DNA of 44,396 nucleotides from an uncultured Gammaproteobacteria bacterium (GCA_913050215.1 CAJXBG010000017.1:1-44396); one strand, 5' to 3'; shown: positions 8,735 through 17,745, counted from the first letter of the stretch. Translations and numbers: made by a program. Notes: generated by a model not told the origin, from the letters alone.

Positions 8735-9796
8735 ATGGCAGATTTGGAACTTGACCCAAATCCCGAAGGGTACGACACAGAGGCAGTAGACAAGTGGGTA
8801 AGCGAGAACACTCAAAGTCTGGTGCCACCGTTCAAGTGGTATCGCTTAGAAGGCGGACACTCAAACCTCACTTATCGAATAGATGATGCGAATGGAAAGC
8901 AAGCGGTCATCCGACGGCCGCCTCAGGGTGTGTTGCTGCCCAAGGCGCACGATATGAGTCGCGAATGGGCATTAATTTCTGCCCTTGGGCCAACCAGCGT
9001 GCCTGTACCCGAAGCGATTGGTTTTTGTGAAGATCCTGACGTTATTGGTGCATGGTTTTATATCATGGGGATGATCAACGGCAGTCCGTTGTACAAAGGT
9101 GAAGATACGCAGGCGATTGTGCCCGAGAATATGCGAACGATAACAGCCAACTCTTTCATCGACGTGCTCGCGGATCTGCATTCTCTTGATCCGGACGAAA
9201 TTGGTCTGGGAGAACTTGGCAAAAAAGAAAACTATGTTGGTCGTCAGCTAAAAACTTGGTATCGATCTTGGACGTCGTCGGTTGAACCGGCCCAATTCGA
9301 TGATCCAAGAGCACATGAGCTTAAAGATTTTTTCTTAGAAAATATGCCTGATCAGGGAATGGCCCGGGTTGTCCATGGCGATTATGGGCTACACAATGTG
9401 CTCATTGGTGCCGATAGCAAAATTGCGGCCGTGGTCGACTGGGAGATTTCCACGCTGGGTGATCCGCTAGCAGATCTGGCTTACGCGCTTAATCCTTGGC
9501 CTGACCCCAGTGATGCAATCCCGCCAGATCCTGAATCTGCAACGGCTCAACCAGGGTTTCCTGGAAGGCTTGCCATGGCGGCACGCTACGGTGAGCGCAC
9601 AGGGAGAGATCTGTCGCAGCTTGATTACTATATTGGTTTCAACCGATGGAAAACCGCTGCCATCGTTCACGGCGTTTACGGTCGTTATATGGCTGGTCAG
9701 AAGAGCACAGAAGGTGTTGACCTGGAAACTTTGCGCTCTCGAATATCTCTCTCCCTCGACCTGTCTGAGCAAGCGGTGAGCAGGCTAACGGGGTAA
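8735..9796 (+). CDS. APH-fold phosphotransferase (ACAD10/11- and LvaA-like kinase)
   Basis: 353 residues; AAAGGGG precedes ATG 8735. It has an aminoglycoside-phosphotransferase/kinase fold: GGHSNLTYRI near the N-terminus, catalytic HGDYGLHNVL with Asp216, and the metal-binding AVVDWEISTLGDPLADLAY with Asp235. In this subfamily (fused to acyl-CoA dehydrogenase in human ACAD10/11, separate as LvaA in levulinate-using bacteria) the kinase phosphorylates the hydroxyl of 4-hydroxyacyl-CoAs before phosphate elimination. The neighbours (crotonase, thiolase, monooxygenase) agree with a CoA-thioester role rather than antibiotic resistance. A matching acyl-CoA dehydrogenase lies about 29 kb away at 38425-39654. 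Confidence 0.85.
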   Translation: MADLELDPNPEGYDTEAVDKWVSENTQSLVPPFKWYRLEGGHSNLTYRIDDANGKQAVIRRPPQGVLLPKAHDMSREWALISALGPTSVPVPEAIGFCEDPDVIGAWFYIMGMINGSPLYKGEDTQAIVPENMRTITANSFIDVLADLHSLDPDEIGLGELGKKENYVGRQLKTWYRSWTSSVEPAQFDDPRAHELKDFFLENMPDQGMARVVHGDYGLHNVLIGADSKIAAVVDWEISTLGDPLADLAYALNPWPDPSDAIPPDPESATAQPGFPGRLAMAARYGERTGRDLSQLDYYIGFNRWKTAAIVHGVYGRYMAGQKSTEGVDLETLRSRISLSLDLSEQAVSRLTG

Positions 9797-9822
9797 ACAG
9801 TAGAACGGGCAAACAACGCGCA

Positions 9823-11352
9823 TCAGGCCGCGGTGCGGTCCTGTGCCTCGCCGGGTGCTGGCGGGTGTTTTTTCTTCAAACTGGCTTCTTGTTGGCTGTT
9901 GCCAAAAATCAGCGTGCCATCTTCGAGGGGAGCTTTTCGAATAAGTTTCTTATCCAGCGCATAGTTTTGTGTATTACGCCATGGGTCCCTGTCACTCTGC
10001 TTTGGAAATAGGTGCAGCATCCTTTGCATGTACCCTGCTGAAAAATCGTCAACCCAAGGTTTTGCGGGCATGTTGTGATCTTCCTGACGAATAATTGGTG
10101 TCGCTTGCCTAACGCCTAACTCGTCCATGCGGTTGAGAAGTCTGCAGACAAACTCTGAATTGATATCAGCGCGAAGCGTCCAAGATGCATTGATGTAGCC
10201 GAAAGTCTGCACCAAATTGGGCACGTCTGAGTACATCATGCCTTTATAAGAAAACTTCGAAGGAAAGTCGACGGGCTTGCCATCAACGGAGAGCGTCGCG
10301 CCCCCCAGTACCTTCATGTTCAGGCCGGTCGCAGTGACGATGATATCAGCTGGCAGTACCTCTCCGCTTTCGAGCTTAATGCCATGACTGGTAATGCTAT
10401 CAATTTTTTCAGTCACCACGATTGCCTTGCCTGAATTGATTGCTTTAAACAAATCCGAGTCTGGCACAAGGCAGAGGCGTTGATCCCAGGGGTTGTATGA
10501 CGGCGTAAAATGTTTGTCGACGTCGTAGTCGGGCTTAAGTTCTTTACGAACCATATCAAGAATTATTTTCTTAACTTTGGCCGGTTGTGTTCTGGTTCGG
10601 TTATACATGATGCGGCCCAGCTCAACGTTCTTGAATCGAGTGAGGCCATAGGCGAGTTTCTCTGGCAGATACTTTCTGAAGGTGTTCGCCATTTTGTCTT
10701 CCGCGGGGCGGGAAACAACGTAGGTGGGTGAGCGTTGTAGCATGGTGATTGATTCAACCTTATCGGCCATGGCCGGTACGATTGTCATCGCGGTTGCGCC
10801 GCTACCGATCACAACAACTTTCTTACCTGAGTAATCCAGGTCTTCAGGCCAGAACTGCGGGTGCACAACTGTTCCGCTGAAATCTTCAATGCCCTCAAAT
10901 TCCGGCGTGTAAGCCTCATCATAGTTGTAGTAGCCGCTGCACATGTAGAGGAAGTTGCAGCGATATTGGACTGTTTCGTTGGTTGCTTTGTTAAAGCTGG
11001 TCACTGTCCATGTGGCATGCTCAGTTGACCAAGCCGCGTCTTGCACCAGATGATTAAAGCGAATGTTGTCGCGAATTTCATTTTCATCAGCAGTTTCATT
11101 GACGTATTTGCGAATCGAGGGACCGTCCGCAATTGCTTTCGCCTCAAGCCAAGGTTTGAAACTATATCCCAGAGTATGCATGTCGCTGTCGGATCGAATG
11201 CCTGGATACCGAAATAGATCCCAGGTACCGCCGATTGCATCTCGACCTTCAAGAATCGCATAGCTTTTCCCGGGGCAACGTTCCTGTAGATGGAATGCCG
11301 CGCCTATTCCAGATAGCCCAGCCCCTACTATTACAACATCAAAATGTTCCAC
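9823..11352 (-). CDS. Flavin-containing Baeyer-Villiger-type monooxygenase (EtaA-like)
   Basis: 509 residues from a GTG start at 11352, supported by AAGGA 8 bases upstream. FAD-binding VVIVGAGLSGIGAA (Gly10-Gly15), GGTWDLFRYPGIRSDSDMHTLG, the Baeyer-Villiger fingerprint FSGTVVHPQFWPED at residues 158-171, and the NADPH-binding VVVIGSGATAMT after it. These mark type I BVMOs, which insert oxygen next to a ketone to form esters or lactones, or oxidise sulfides/thiocarbonyls (EtaA activates ethionamide in mycobacteria). The gene is convergent with the kinase (27 bases) and divergent from the thiolase, with which it shares a 230-base promoter region. The native ketone is unknown. Confidence 0.9.
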   Translation of the reverse strand: MEHFDVVIVGAGLSGIGAAFHLQERCPGKSYAILEGRDAIGGTWDLFRYPGIRSDSDMHTLGYSFKPWLEAKAIADGPSIRKYVNETADENEIRDNIRFNHLVQDAAWSTEHATWTVTSFNKATNETVQYRCNFLYMCSGYYNYDEAYTPEFEGIEDFSGTVVHPQFWPEDLDYSGKKVVVIGSGATAMTIVPAMADKVESITMLQRSPTYVVSRPAEDKMANTFRKYLPEKLAYGLTRFKNVELGRIMYNRTRTQPAKVKKIILDMVRKELKPDYDVDKHFTPSYNPWDQRLCLVPDSDLFKAINSGKAIVVTEKIDSITSHGIKLESGEVLPADIIVTATGLNMKVLGGATLSVDGKPVDFPSKFSYKGMMYSDVPNLVQTFGYINASWTLRADINSEFVCRLLNRMDELGVRQATPIIRQEDHNMPAKPWVDDFSAGYMQRMLHLFPKQSDRDPWRNTQNYALDKKLIRKAPLEDGTLIFGNSQQEASLKKKHPPAPGEAQDRTAA

Positions 11353-11400
11353 GATCTCAGTCCTTCAAGTTTTCTCGAGCCGAAGTTTACACAATTTTCG

Positions 11401-11491
11401 CACATCCATTAAATAACCATCACTAGACATCCACGAGTATTACGTAGTCCGTTGCAACCGGGTGGCGAAAAGTCTTCGTTTAGTGGATGTC
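11401..11491. promoter_or_regulatory. Repeated ACATCCA elements in the BVMO/thiolase divergent promoter region
   Basis: GACATCCAC (11426-11434) is perfectly inverted as GTGGATGTC (11483-11491), 48 bases apart, and a third related copy CACATCCA lies at 11401-11408. Each long arm is followed or preceded by a GAGTAT motif (11435-11440 and 11503-11508). The arrangement between divergent genes suggests operators for a common regulator controlling both the monooxygenase and the thiolase. Confidence 0.4.
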
Positions 11492-11582
11492 CAAAAGTCA
11501 TGCGAGTATCAAATATTGTTGATTTACGAGGTAAAAATGCGCAATCTTGGTGGCAAATGACTTAAATGAAGCGGAGAAAAGC

Positions 11583-12764
11583 ATGTCGAAGACAAAAGTA
11601 GCTGGCGTGGGGATGATTCCTTTTACCAAGCCAGGTCAAAGCGATGATTATCCTGTCATGGGCGAAACCGCCGCACGATTGGCGATTGAAGACGCGGGCA
11701 TCGACTATGCTGATATTGGTCAGGTGTATGTTGGCTATGTCTACGGTGACTCTACAGCAGGGCAGGCGGCTGTCTACGGGCTTGGTATGTCCGGCGTACC
11801 AATCATTAACGTTAACAATAATTGTGCAACGGGTTCATCAGCATTGTTTTTGGCACGCCAGGCGGTTGAATCAGGGATGGTGGAATGTGCCCTTGCACTC
11901 GGTTTCGAGCAAATGGTGCCCGGCGCATTAGGTGCTGTGTTTAATGATCGGCCCAGCCCGATGAAAAGAATGTTCAAAGAGCGAAAATCGCTTCAGGGTG
12001 TTGATCGAAAAGCACCCGATGCAGCGCAGTATTTCGGCGGCGCGGGCAAAGAATATGCAGATGAATACGGGACGCGTGACGAGACTTTTGCCAAAATCTC
12101 GGAAAAGGCCCGCAAACACGCAGTGAATAATCCCTATGCTGTTTTTAAAGAACTGCTGACGGTCGAAGAAATCATGGCATCGCCTCACATCTATGGTCCG
12201 TTGACTCGCTATCAGTGCTGCCCTCCGACCTGCGGTGCTGCAGCCGCGGTGATTTGTAGTGAGGGTTTCGCTAAGAAACACGGCCTGAACAATGCGATCT
12301 CAATTAAGGGTCAGGCAATGACAACGGACTTTGCAAGCACCCTTGAAGACCATTCGTTGCGCAAGCTGGTTGGCTACGATATGGCGAAAGCAGCGGCGGA
12401 CCGAGTCTATGAAGAAGCCGGTGTAGGACCAGACGAGGTCCAAGTCGTTGAATTGCACGATTGCTTTACCGCTAATGAGCTTCTGACCTATGAGGCTCTG
12501 GGACTGACCGGCGAAGGCACTGCCGAGAAGTTCATCTGGGACGGGGACAACACCTACGGTGGCCGTATTGTAACTAACCCCTCCGGTGGTTTGCTTTCTA
12601 AAGGTCACCCGCTAGGTGCGACGGGTTTAGCCCAGTGCACAGAATTGGTATGGCAGCTGCGTGGTGATGCAGGCGCAAGACAGGTTGATGGCGTTACCCA
12701 TGCGCTGCAGCACAATTTAGGTCTTGGTGGCGCCTGTGTCGTGACAATGTACTCAAACGACTAG
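11583..12764 (+). CDS. SCP-x/lipid-transfer-type thiolase
   Basis: 393 residues from ATG 11583, preceded by GGAG with 7-base spacing; a TTG 12 codons upstream is in frame but lacks a ribosome site. Nucleophile Cys81 lies in NVNNNCATGSSALF. The second active-site block is HDCFTANELL in place of the NEAF of degradative thiolases, followed by SKGHPLGATG and a C-terminal LGLGGACVV. This is the pattern of SCP-x-type and non-decarboxylating lipid-transfer thiolases, which cleave branched or sterol-side-chain 3-ketoacyl-CoAs. The divergent monooxygenase and the shared repeat region suggest joint use in one catabolic route. Confidence 0.87.
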   Translation: MSKTKVAGVGMIPFTKPGQSDDYPVMGETAARLAIEDAGIDYADIGQVYVGYVYGDSTAGQAAVYGLGMSGVPIINVNNNCATGSSALFLARQAVESGMVECALALGFEQMVPGALGAVFNDRPSPMKRMFKERKSLQGVDRKAPDAAQYFGGAGKEYADEYGTRDETFAKISEKARKHAVNNPYAVFKELLTVEEIMASPHIYGPLTRYQCCPPTCGAAAAVICSEGFAKKHGLNNAISIKGQAMTTDFASTLEDHSLRKLVGYDMAKAAADRVYEEAGVGPDEVQVVELHDCFTANELLTYEALGLTGEGTAEKFIWDGDNTYGGRIVTNPSGGLLSKGHPLGATGLAQCTELVWQLRGDAGARQVDGVTHALQHNLGLGGACVVTMYSND

Positions 12765-12774
12765 GCTGTGCCGT

Positions 12775-13236
12775 TCAAGGCCGTCGTTTGTTTTCAGAAA
12801 CAGATTTAACAAGCGTCGCGCTAAGCGATGGGGTGGCGCCGGGATTAGCGGCTTGCATTCGTTTACCCTGCATCACAGCGCTCTCGATGAGTGTCAGGGT
12901 GGCGTTGCGATGAATAACGCCGCCATGCCCGATCTTAATATGCCGGATGTGTGAACCGTGACCAAGTAATAGCGAATCTGGGTCCTCTAGAGAGGCCCCT
13001 TGGTTAAACCCGAGGTTGACATGATTGGGATAGGCCGCGATGTGTATAAATCCCTGCTTCATGTTCTCCGTGAAGGAGTAGACACAGGACAGGGCGTTGT
13101 ATGCATCGTAGATTAACTCGTTCGCATGCGGTGCTTTGGCAAGCACGGTTTGACGAGTTTTGAGGTATAGATCTGCTATTTCAGGGGCATAAGCACTGAG
13201 AAATTGATGTAGACTTTTTGAAACTGCTCTCGTCAT
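12775..13236 (-). CDS. DUF1801 (YdhG-like) domain protein
   Basis: 153 residues from ATG 13236, with GGAAGG 7 bases upstream; the in-frame TTG at 13251 overlaps that ribosome site and is rejected. The sequence (LIYDAYNALSCVYSF, HIAAYPNHVNLGF, GHGSHIRHIKI) fits the DUF1801 fold, a small alpha/beta domain of unknown function related to CyaY/YjbR-like folds. It lies 73 bases downstream of the VOC protein on the same strand and is probably co-transcribed with it. The 3' end faces the thiolase with 10 bases between the two stops. Confidence 0.7.
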   Translation of the reverse strand: MTRAVSKSLHQFLSAYAPEIADLYLKTRQTVLAKAPHANELIYDAYNALSCVYSFTENMKQGFIHIAAYPNHVNLGFNQGASLEDPDSLLLGHGSHIRHIKIGHGGVIHRNATLTLIESAVMQGKRMQAANPGATPSLSATLVKSVSENKRRP

Positions 13237-13308
13237 TGATACACCTTCCAATGAAAAAACACCGCTAAACCATCAAACTTTGATTTAGCGGTGATGATAT
13301 TGAAAAAG

Positions 13309-13677
13309 TTACCCCATTCGATGTAGTGCGCAAATCTTGTTTCCAGAAGGATCACGAAGGTAGGCAAGGTATGTGTTGCCTCTCGCGCCGGGAGGATCTT
13401 CACAGGTGGTGCCGCCATTCGCCAAACCCGCTGCATGCCATTTGTCAGCGGTTTCAGGGTTAGCAGCAAGAAAGCCAACGGTGCTGCCATTGCCTGGACC
13501 CGCTGGCTCTCCATCGATAGGTTTGCTGATTGAAAAAATCCCTGTGTCGGTGATGTAGAAACAACGACCCTTGGGGTCGATGGTGCCAGGCGAGTGCCCC
13601 ATCGTGCCAAGAACGGCATCATAGAATTTTTTTGCCTCATCGATGTCGTTTCCGCCCACCATAATATGACTGAACAT
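13309..13677 (-). CDS. VOC (glyoxalase/dioxygenase superfamily) protein
   Basis: 122 residues from ATG 13677, which has CAGGAGAG 6-7 bases upstream; the longer frame to 13740 has no ribosome site. The sequence reads MFSHIMVGGNDIDEAKKFYDAVLG, GFLAANPETADKWHAAGLANGG and YLAYLRDPSGNKICALH, the paired beta-alpha-beta-beta-beta modules of the vicinal oxygen chelate fold. Metal ligands are plausibly the His near the N-terminus and the acid or His residues of the second module. Members include glyoxalase I-like, lyase and resistance proteins; this one is of the small YaeR/PhnB-like uncharacterised sort. It precedes the DUF1801 gene. Confidence 0.8.
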   Translation of the reverse strand: MFSHIMVGGNDIDEAKKFYDAVLGTMGHSPGTIDPKGRCFYITDTGIFSISKPIDGEPAGPGNGSTVGFLAANPETADKWHAAGLANGGTTCEDPPGARGNTYLAYLRDPSGNKICALHRMG

Positions 13678-13844
13678 GTTTACTCTCCTGATATAAAAAT
13701 ATTTTGATTCAGTTGACTGTCGGACTATACCGGTTCGCAACTAATAGTGTTTTCTGTGCAGACCAACACAGCTGCATCGATGCAAAGAAAGCAAAGCCTA
13801 TCACACCTTTGGCTAAGTCATTCGCTACCACCTCTCACGATGGT

Positions 13845-15320
13845 CTATGCTGTTTTTCGACTTTCCGAATACTTCTCAATCTCTGCTCGGACGATCGGAG
13901 CCAGTATGTAAAGGCCGATTAAATTAGGTATGGCAACAATAAACACTAAAGCATCTGACAGATCGATTAAGGCATTGAGCTGAATAGCTGAGCCAATGAC
14001 GATAAAGATGCAAAAAATAAATTTGAAAATAAGTTGAGTGATATTGGCTTCACCAAATAAATAGGTAAACGCTTTGAGTCCGTAGTAGCTCCAAGAAAGC
14101 ATGGTTGAAAATGCAAATAGTATCGCGGCTACGGAAAGTGGTATAGGTGACCATGATATCGTCGATTGAAAGGCACGGGTTGTCATTTCGATGCCGCTGA
14201 TGCCAGTATTTGCGAGTAATGGATCATAGACAGTTGTGATGATAACGAGCGCGGTGAGTGTGCATACTACGACTGTGTCGATGAAGGGTTCAAGGAGAGC
14301 AACATAGCCTTCTGTTGCAGGGAAGTTTGTTTTGACGGCACTATGCGCGATAGAAGCAGAGCCTAGCCCGGCTTCGTTTGAAAACACGGCGCGCCTGAAA
14401 CCAATGACGATGACCCCGATGATGCCTCCAGTGACGCCGTCAGGACTGAAGGCCCCCTGCCAGATTGCACCGAACGCCCAGAGTAGTTTATCTGCGTTGA
14501 ATACAATGATGACGATCGCCGCAACTGAATAGAGCACGGCCATAAAGGGGACCAGTTTTTCTGTGACCCTGGCGATGCTCTTGATCCCGCCGAATATCAC
14601 TATCGCAACGACGATCGCCATAGCGAGGCCGAGTAGCCAGGCCTTGCCCATGAAAGGGCTTTGTTCGGCCCCGGTGACGGTAATGAAAATCGCCGCTGCC
14701 TGATTAGACTGAAACATGTTACCAATACCCAAGCAGCCAATGACCATCGCCATCGCATAGAAAAGTCCAAGTGCTTTGCCAACGCCCGGTAACTTGAGAT
14801 CTTTCAAACCCTGTTCGAGATAGTACATAGGGCCACCGGATACTGATCCATCCGGGTTGGTCTTGCGATATCGAACCGCCAGCGTGCATTCAGCGAATTT
14901 GGTAGACATACCGAGTAGCCCGGCAACAATAAGCCAGAAAGTTGCGCCCGGACCGCCCAGTGAGATAGCGATTGCCACCCCGGCGATGTTACCTACACCG
15001 ACGGTGCCTGACACCGCGGTTGCCAGCGCCTGAAATTGAGTGACTTCACCTGGTGCATTAGGATTTTGGTATCGTCCGGTCGCCAATGCCAACCCATGGC
15101 GAAAGCCGCGAACATTGATAAACCCAAGATACCCGGTGAAGAACAGCCCCCCTGCGACCAGCCAGACAACAATCAGTGGCAGATTGGCATCTCCTACCGG
15201 TACCGCGTAAAAAATAAAGCCCGAAACAGCATCGGTAATCGGCCTGACCATTGAGTCTATGAGCACGTCGATAGGGACGTCACGTGTCGGATTCGAGGAT
15301 TGAATCGTTAGGGAGTCCAT
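13845..15320 (-). CDS. Sodium:alanine symporter family permease (AGCS)
   Basis: 491 residues from ATG 15320, which has GGAAGGAAAA just upstream; the frame extends 16 codons further without support. The protein is strongly hydrophobic with about ten membrane segments. It carries the AGCS signatures TAVSGTVGVGNIAGVAIAISLGGPGA and GLLGMSTKFAECTLA, then DGSVSGGPMYYLE, RAVFSNEAGLGSASIAHSA and FSTMLSWSYYGLKAFTYLFG. Family members import alanine or glycine with Na+, which agrees with a marine lifestyle. An unusual N-terminal stretch of about 30 polar residues precedes the first helix. It is divergent from the sulfurtransferase gene. Confidence 0.92.
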   Translation of the reverse strand: MDSLTIQSSNPTRDVPIDVLIDSMVRPITDAVSGFIFYAVPVGDANLPLIVVWLVAGGLFFTGYLGFINVRGFRHGLALATGRYQNPNAPGEVTQFQALATAVSGTVGVGNIAGVAIAISLGGPGATFWLIVAGLLGMSTKFAECTLAVRYRKTNPDGSVSGGPMYYLEQGLKDLKLPGVGKALGLFYAMAMVIGCLGIGNMFQSNQAAAIFITVTGAEQSPFMGKAWLLGLAMAIVVAIVIFGGIKSIARVTEKLVPFMAVLYSVAAIVIIVFNADKLLWAFGAIWQGAFSPDGVTGGIIGVIVIGFRRAVFSNEAGLGSASIAHSAVKTNFPATEGYVALLEPFIDTVVVCTLTALVIITTVYDPLLANTGISGIEMTTRAFQSTISWSPIPLSVAAILFAFSTMLSWSYYGLKAFTYLFGEANITQLIFKFIFCIFIVIGSAIQLNALIDLSDALVFIVAIPNLIGLYILAPIVRAEIEKYSESRKTA

Positions 15321-15409
15321 TGGATTTTCCTTCCGGCGCGCCGCTGGATGCAGAGTAGTAAATGGCATTTATCCATAACGCTGAAAATTTCGCCAGTTAA
15401 TCCTCTCGT

Positions 15410-15439
15410 TTGACCCTGTGTACCGGTGACAACTACAAT
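15410..15439 (+). promoter_or_regulatory. Candidate sigma-70 promoter of the sulfurtransferase gene
   Basis: TTGACC (15410-15415) and TACAAT (15434-15439) are separated by 18 bases and lie 41 bases before ATG 15480. A second -10-like TATACT occurs at about 15452. Confidence 0.5.
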
Positions 15440-15479
15440 CAGGTCCCTCTTATACTGCTGAAACTACTGGAGAGGCTTA

Positions 15480-16349
15480 ATGGCATACAGCAATCCGCAA
15501 CATCTTATCTCGACCGAAGCACTATCTGAGGCAGTGTCTCAAAACGGGGCAAATTTGAGAATCTTTGATGTCACAGTGACGCTGGTGCCCAATCCACCGG
15601 GTTATAAGGCCGTTTCTGGCATCGAAGACTATGGTAACGGTCATATCCCCGGCACCGCTTTTATGGATCTGGGCAAAGATCTCTCTGATACAACCAGCGG
15701 TCTCGGATTCACATTGCCTTCTGCCGAATATCTGCAAGCGGCTTATCGTGCAGCTGGAATCGACGATGATAGTCAGGTTGTGTTTTATAGTTCCGGTCAT
15801 ATGATGTGGGCGACCCGCGCATGGTGGATGTTATACTCTTGCGGCCATAAGCAGGTCGCTGTGCTGGATGGCGGTCTTGAGAAATGGAAAGCTGAAAACC
15901 GTGACCTTTCGATGGATGCGGGAAGCTACACCGCCGGTCAGATGAGCGTTAATCTTGACGCAGAGCGGTGGGTCAACAAAGAGCAGACGGCTGCTGCGAT
16001 TGAAGATGGAGGTATCTGTACAATTAATGCGCTGGCACCTGGCGTATATTCCGGTGAAGCGGATATGCATTATGGTAGGAGGGGGCACATCGAGAACAGC
16101 AAGAACCTCTATTACGATACGATGATGAAAGAAGGCTGTTTTAAGCCAGCTGAAGATTTAAGGCAGAATTTTGAGGAAAGTGGCGTGTGGGGTACGCCTA
16201 GGGTCATCGCCTATTGCGGCGGTGGTATATCCGCGACAATTGATGCGATGGCGCTAACGTTGATCGGGCATGACAACGTAGCGATATATGATGGTTCCAT
16301 GAGTGAATGGGTAAAAGATGAAAGCCTGCCATTGATCACTGGCTCATAG
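15480..16349 (+). CDS. Two-domain sulfurtransferase (rhodanese / 3-mercaptopyruvate type)
   Basis: 289 residues; GGAGAGG precedes the ATG. Two tandem rhodanese domains are visible, the first (about 10-130) inactive-like, with GHIPGTAFMDLGKDLSD and AVLDGGLEKWKAENRDLS, the second (about 155-285) with the catalytic loop CGGGIS and nucleophile Cys246, ending YDGSMSEWVKDESLPL. This layout is that of thiosulfate/mercaptopyruvate sulfurtransferases, which move sulfane sulfur from a donor to cyanide or thiols. The loop differs from both the rhodanese CRKGVT and the MST CGSGVT consensus, so the preferred donor is uncertain. A good promoter lies upstream. Confidence 0.88.
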   Translation: MAYSNPQHLISTEALSEAVSQNGANLRIFDVTVTLVPNPPGYKAVSGIEDYGNGHIPGTAFMDLGKDLSDTTSGLGFTLPSAEYLQAAYRAAGIDDDSQVVFYSSGHMMWATRAWWMLYSCGHKQVAVLDGGLEKWKAENRDLSMDAGSYTAGQMSVNLDAERWVNKEQTAAAIEDGGICTINALAPGVYSGEADMHYGRRGHIENSKNLYYDTMMKEGCFKPAEDLRQNFEESGVWGTPRVIAYCGGGISATIDAMALTLIGHDNVAIYDGSMSEWVKDESLPLITGS

Positions 16350-16437
16350 AGTGAAGCAGTGTTTCTCACGCAAAAAATTTTGATCTGAAGATAAACAAAC
16401 GATTTTAAATAAGTTGATTAACTAAAGGAGTAAAACC

Positions 16438-17673
16438 ATGGCAGAAGCCTGGATTATAGATGCATGTAGAACACCAAGGGGTATTGGCAAAAAAGGTAAG
16501 GGTGCCCTGGCGGATGAACACCCACAACATCTCGGTGCTGCAGTATTAAAAGCGCTGCACGACAGAGTTGGTTTTGATACCGCTGAAGTAGATGACATTA
16601 TTTTTGGCACTAGCTCCCAACGGGGACAGCAGAGTGGCGACCTCGCCAGAATGTCGGCACTTGATGCAGGTTATGACATAAAAGCCAGTGGTGTCACACT
16701 GGACAGATTTTGTGGTTCTGGCATTACGTCGGTCAATATCGCCGCTGCAAACATTATGTCGGGTATGGAAGATTTGTGTATCGGTGGTGGTGCGGAAATG
16801 ATGTCTACATTCGGTCAGGGCAGTGGTAATAGCTCTCCTTTCCTCGATAATGACAATTTCAGACTAAGAGACGTTCATCCTCAGCCTCATCAGGGTGTGT
16901 GTGCTGATGCGATTGCTACCATTGAAGGTATTAGCCGAACAGCACTTGATGAGTTAGCTCTGGTTTCCCAACAGCGAGCCGATAATGCCATTAAGAACGG
17001 CTACTTTGATCGGTCGTTGGTACCCGTGCATAAGCTCGACGGCAGCATTGCGTTGGACCACGAGGAGTTTCCCCGTCCACAAACGACCCTTGAAACATTA
17101 TCTGGTCTGGAGCCCTCATTTGCGCGTATGGCTGATATTCCGCTGGACGAATCTGGCACAACTTTCCGCAAGTTAGTGAATCAGAGGTTCCCGGATCTTG
17201 ATGTACAGCATTTCCATCACGCGGGTAATTCTTCAGGCGTTGTAGATGGTGCAGGGGCTGTCTTGATGGCATCCGCGGACTATGCAAAAGCAAATGGGTT
17301 GAAGCCGCGGGCCAGAATTGTCGCTATGTGCAATATGGGTGATTGCCCAACACTGATGTTGAATGCGCCTGTTCCGGCCGCGAAAAAAGTGCTCGCCAAG
17401 GCCGGCATGACACTTGATGACATTGATCTGTTTGAGATTAACGAAGCGTTTTCGGTTGTTGCTGAGAAGTTCATTCGTGACCTGAATCTCGATCGGGACA
17501 AGGTTAATGTAAACGGAGGTGCGATGGCGCTGGGTCACCCGATTGGTGCAACTGGCTCCATGCTGATTGGTACAGTGATTGACGAGCTCGAGCGTCGAGG
17601 GCAGCAGTTTGGTCTTGTGACCATGTGTGCTGCCGGTGGTATGGCGCCTGCCATCATCGTTGAGCGTATCTAG
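16438..17673 (+). CDS. Acetyl-CoA C-acyltransferase (FadI-like thiolase)
   Basis: 411 residues; AAAGGAG lies 8 bases before the ATG. Thiolase signatures: nucleophile Cys92 in LDRFCGSGITSVN, EINEAFSVVAEKF, MALGHPIGATGS with His367, and the C-terminal catalytic Cys397 in TMCAAGGMAP. The CAAGG form of the last motif resembles FadI rather than FadA/AtoB (CIG). The enzyme cleaves 3-ketoacyl-CoA to acyl-CoA and acetyl-CoA, the last step of beta-oxidation. The preceding 88 bases are A/T-rich with a possible promoter (TTGATC at 16380 and a TTTAAA-like -10). A strong terminator follows the gene, so it is probably transcribed alone or with the sulfurtransferase. Confidence 0.92.
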   Translation: MAEAWIIDACRTPRGIGKKGKGALADEHPQHLGAAVLKALHDRVGFDTAEVDDIIFGTSSQRGQQSGDLARMSALDAGYDIKASGVTLDRFCGSGITSVNIAAANIMSGMEDLCIGGGAEMMSTFGQGSGNSSPFLDNDNFRLRDVHPQPHQGVCADAIATIEGISRTALDELALVSQQRADNAIKNGYFDRSLVPVHKLDGSIALDHEEFPRPQTTLETLSGLEPSFARMADIPLDESGTTFRKLVNQRFPDLDVQHFHHAGNSSGVVDGAGAVLMASADYAKANGLKPRARIVAMCNMGDCPTLMLNAPVPAAKKVLAKAGMTLDDIDLFEINEAFSVVAEKFIRDLNLDRDKVNVNGGAMALGHPIGATGSMLIGTVIDELERRGQQFGLVTMCAAGGMAPAIIVERI

Positions 17674-17695
17674 TCTTAAGAAAATAGATGCGATA

Positions 17696-17745
17696 ACAGC
17701 CCGGGTTGCTTATGATTCCATTGGCAATCCGGGTTTGTTGTTTCT
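17696..17745 (+). terminator. Intrinsic terminator after the FadI-like thiolase
   Basis: CCCGGGTTGC (17700-17709) pairs fully (one G-U) with GCAATCCGGG (17724-17733) across a 14-base loop. The stem can be extended by AACA/TGTT outside it, and a T-rich tail (TTTGTTGTTTCT) follows. This separates the thiolase from the downstream transporter operon. Confidence 0.8.

Noticed and set aside
9826-9843. G/C hairpin at the end of the BVMO gene as a terminator
   Set aside because: The stem is only four continuous pairs plus a bulged extension and has no T-tract; it is more simply explained as coding sequence.
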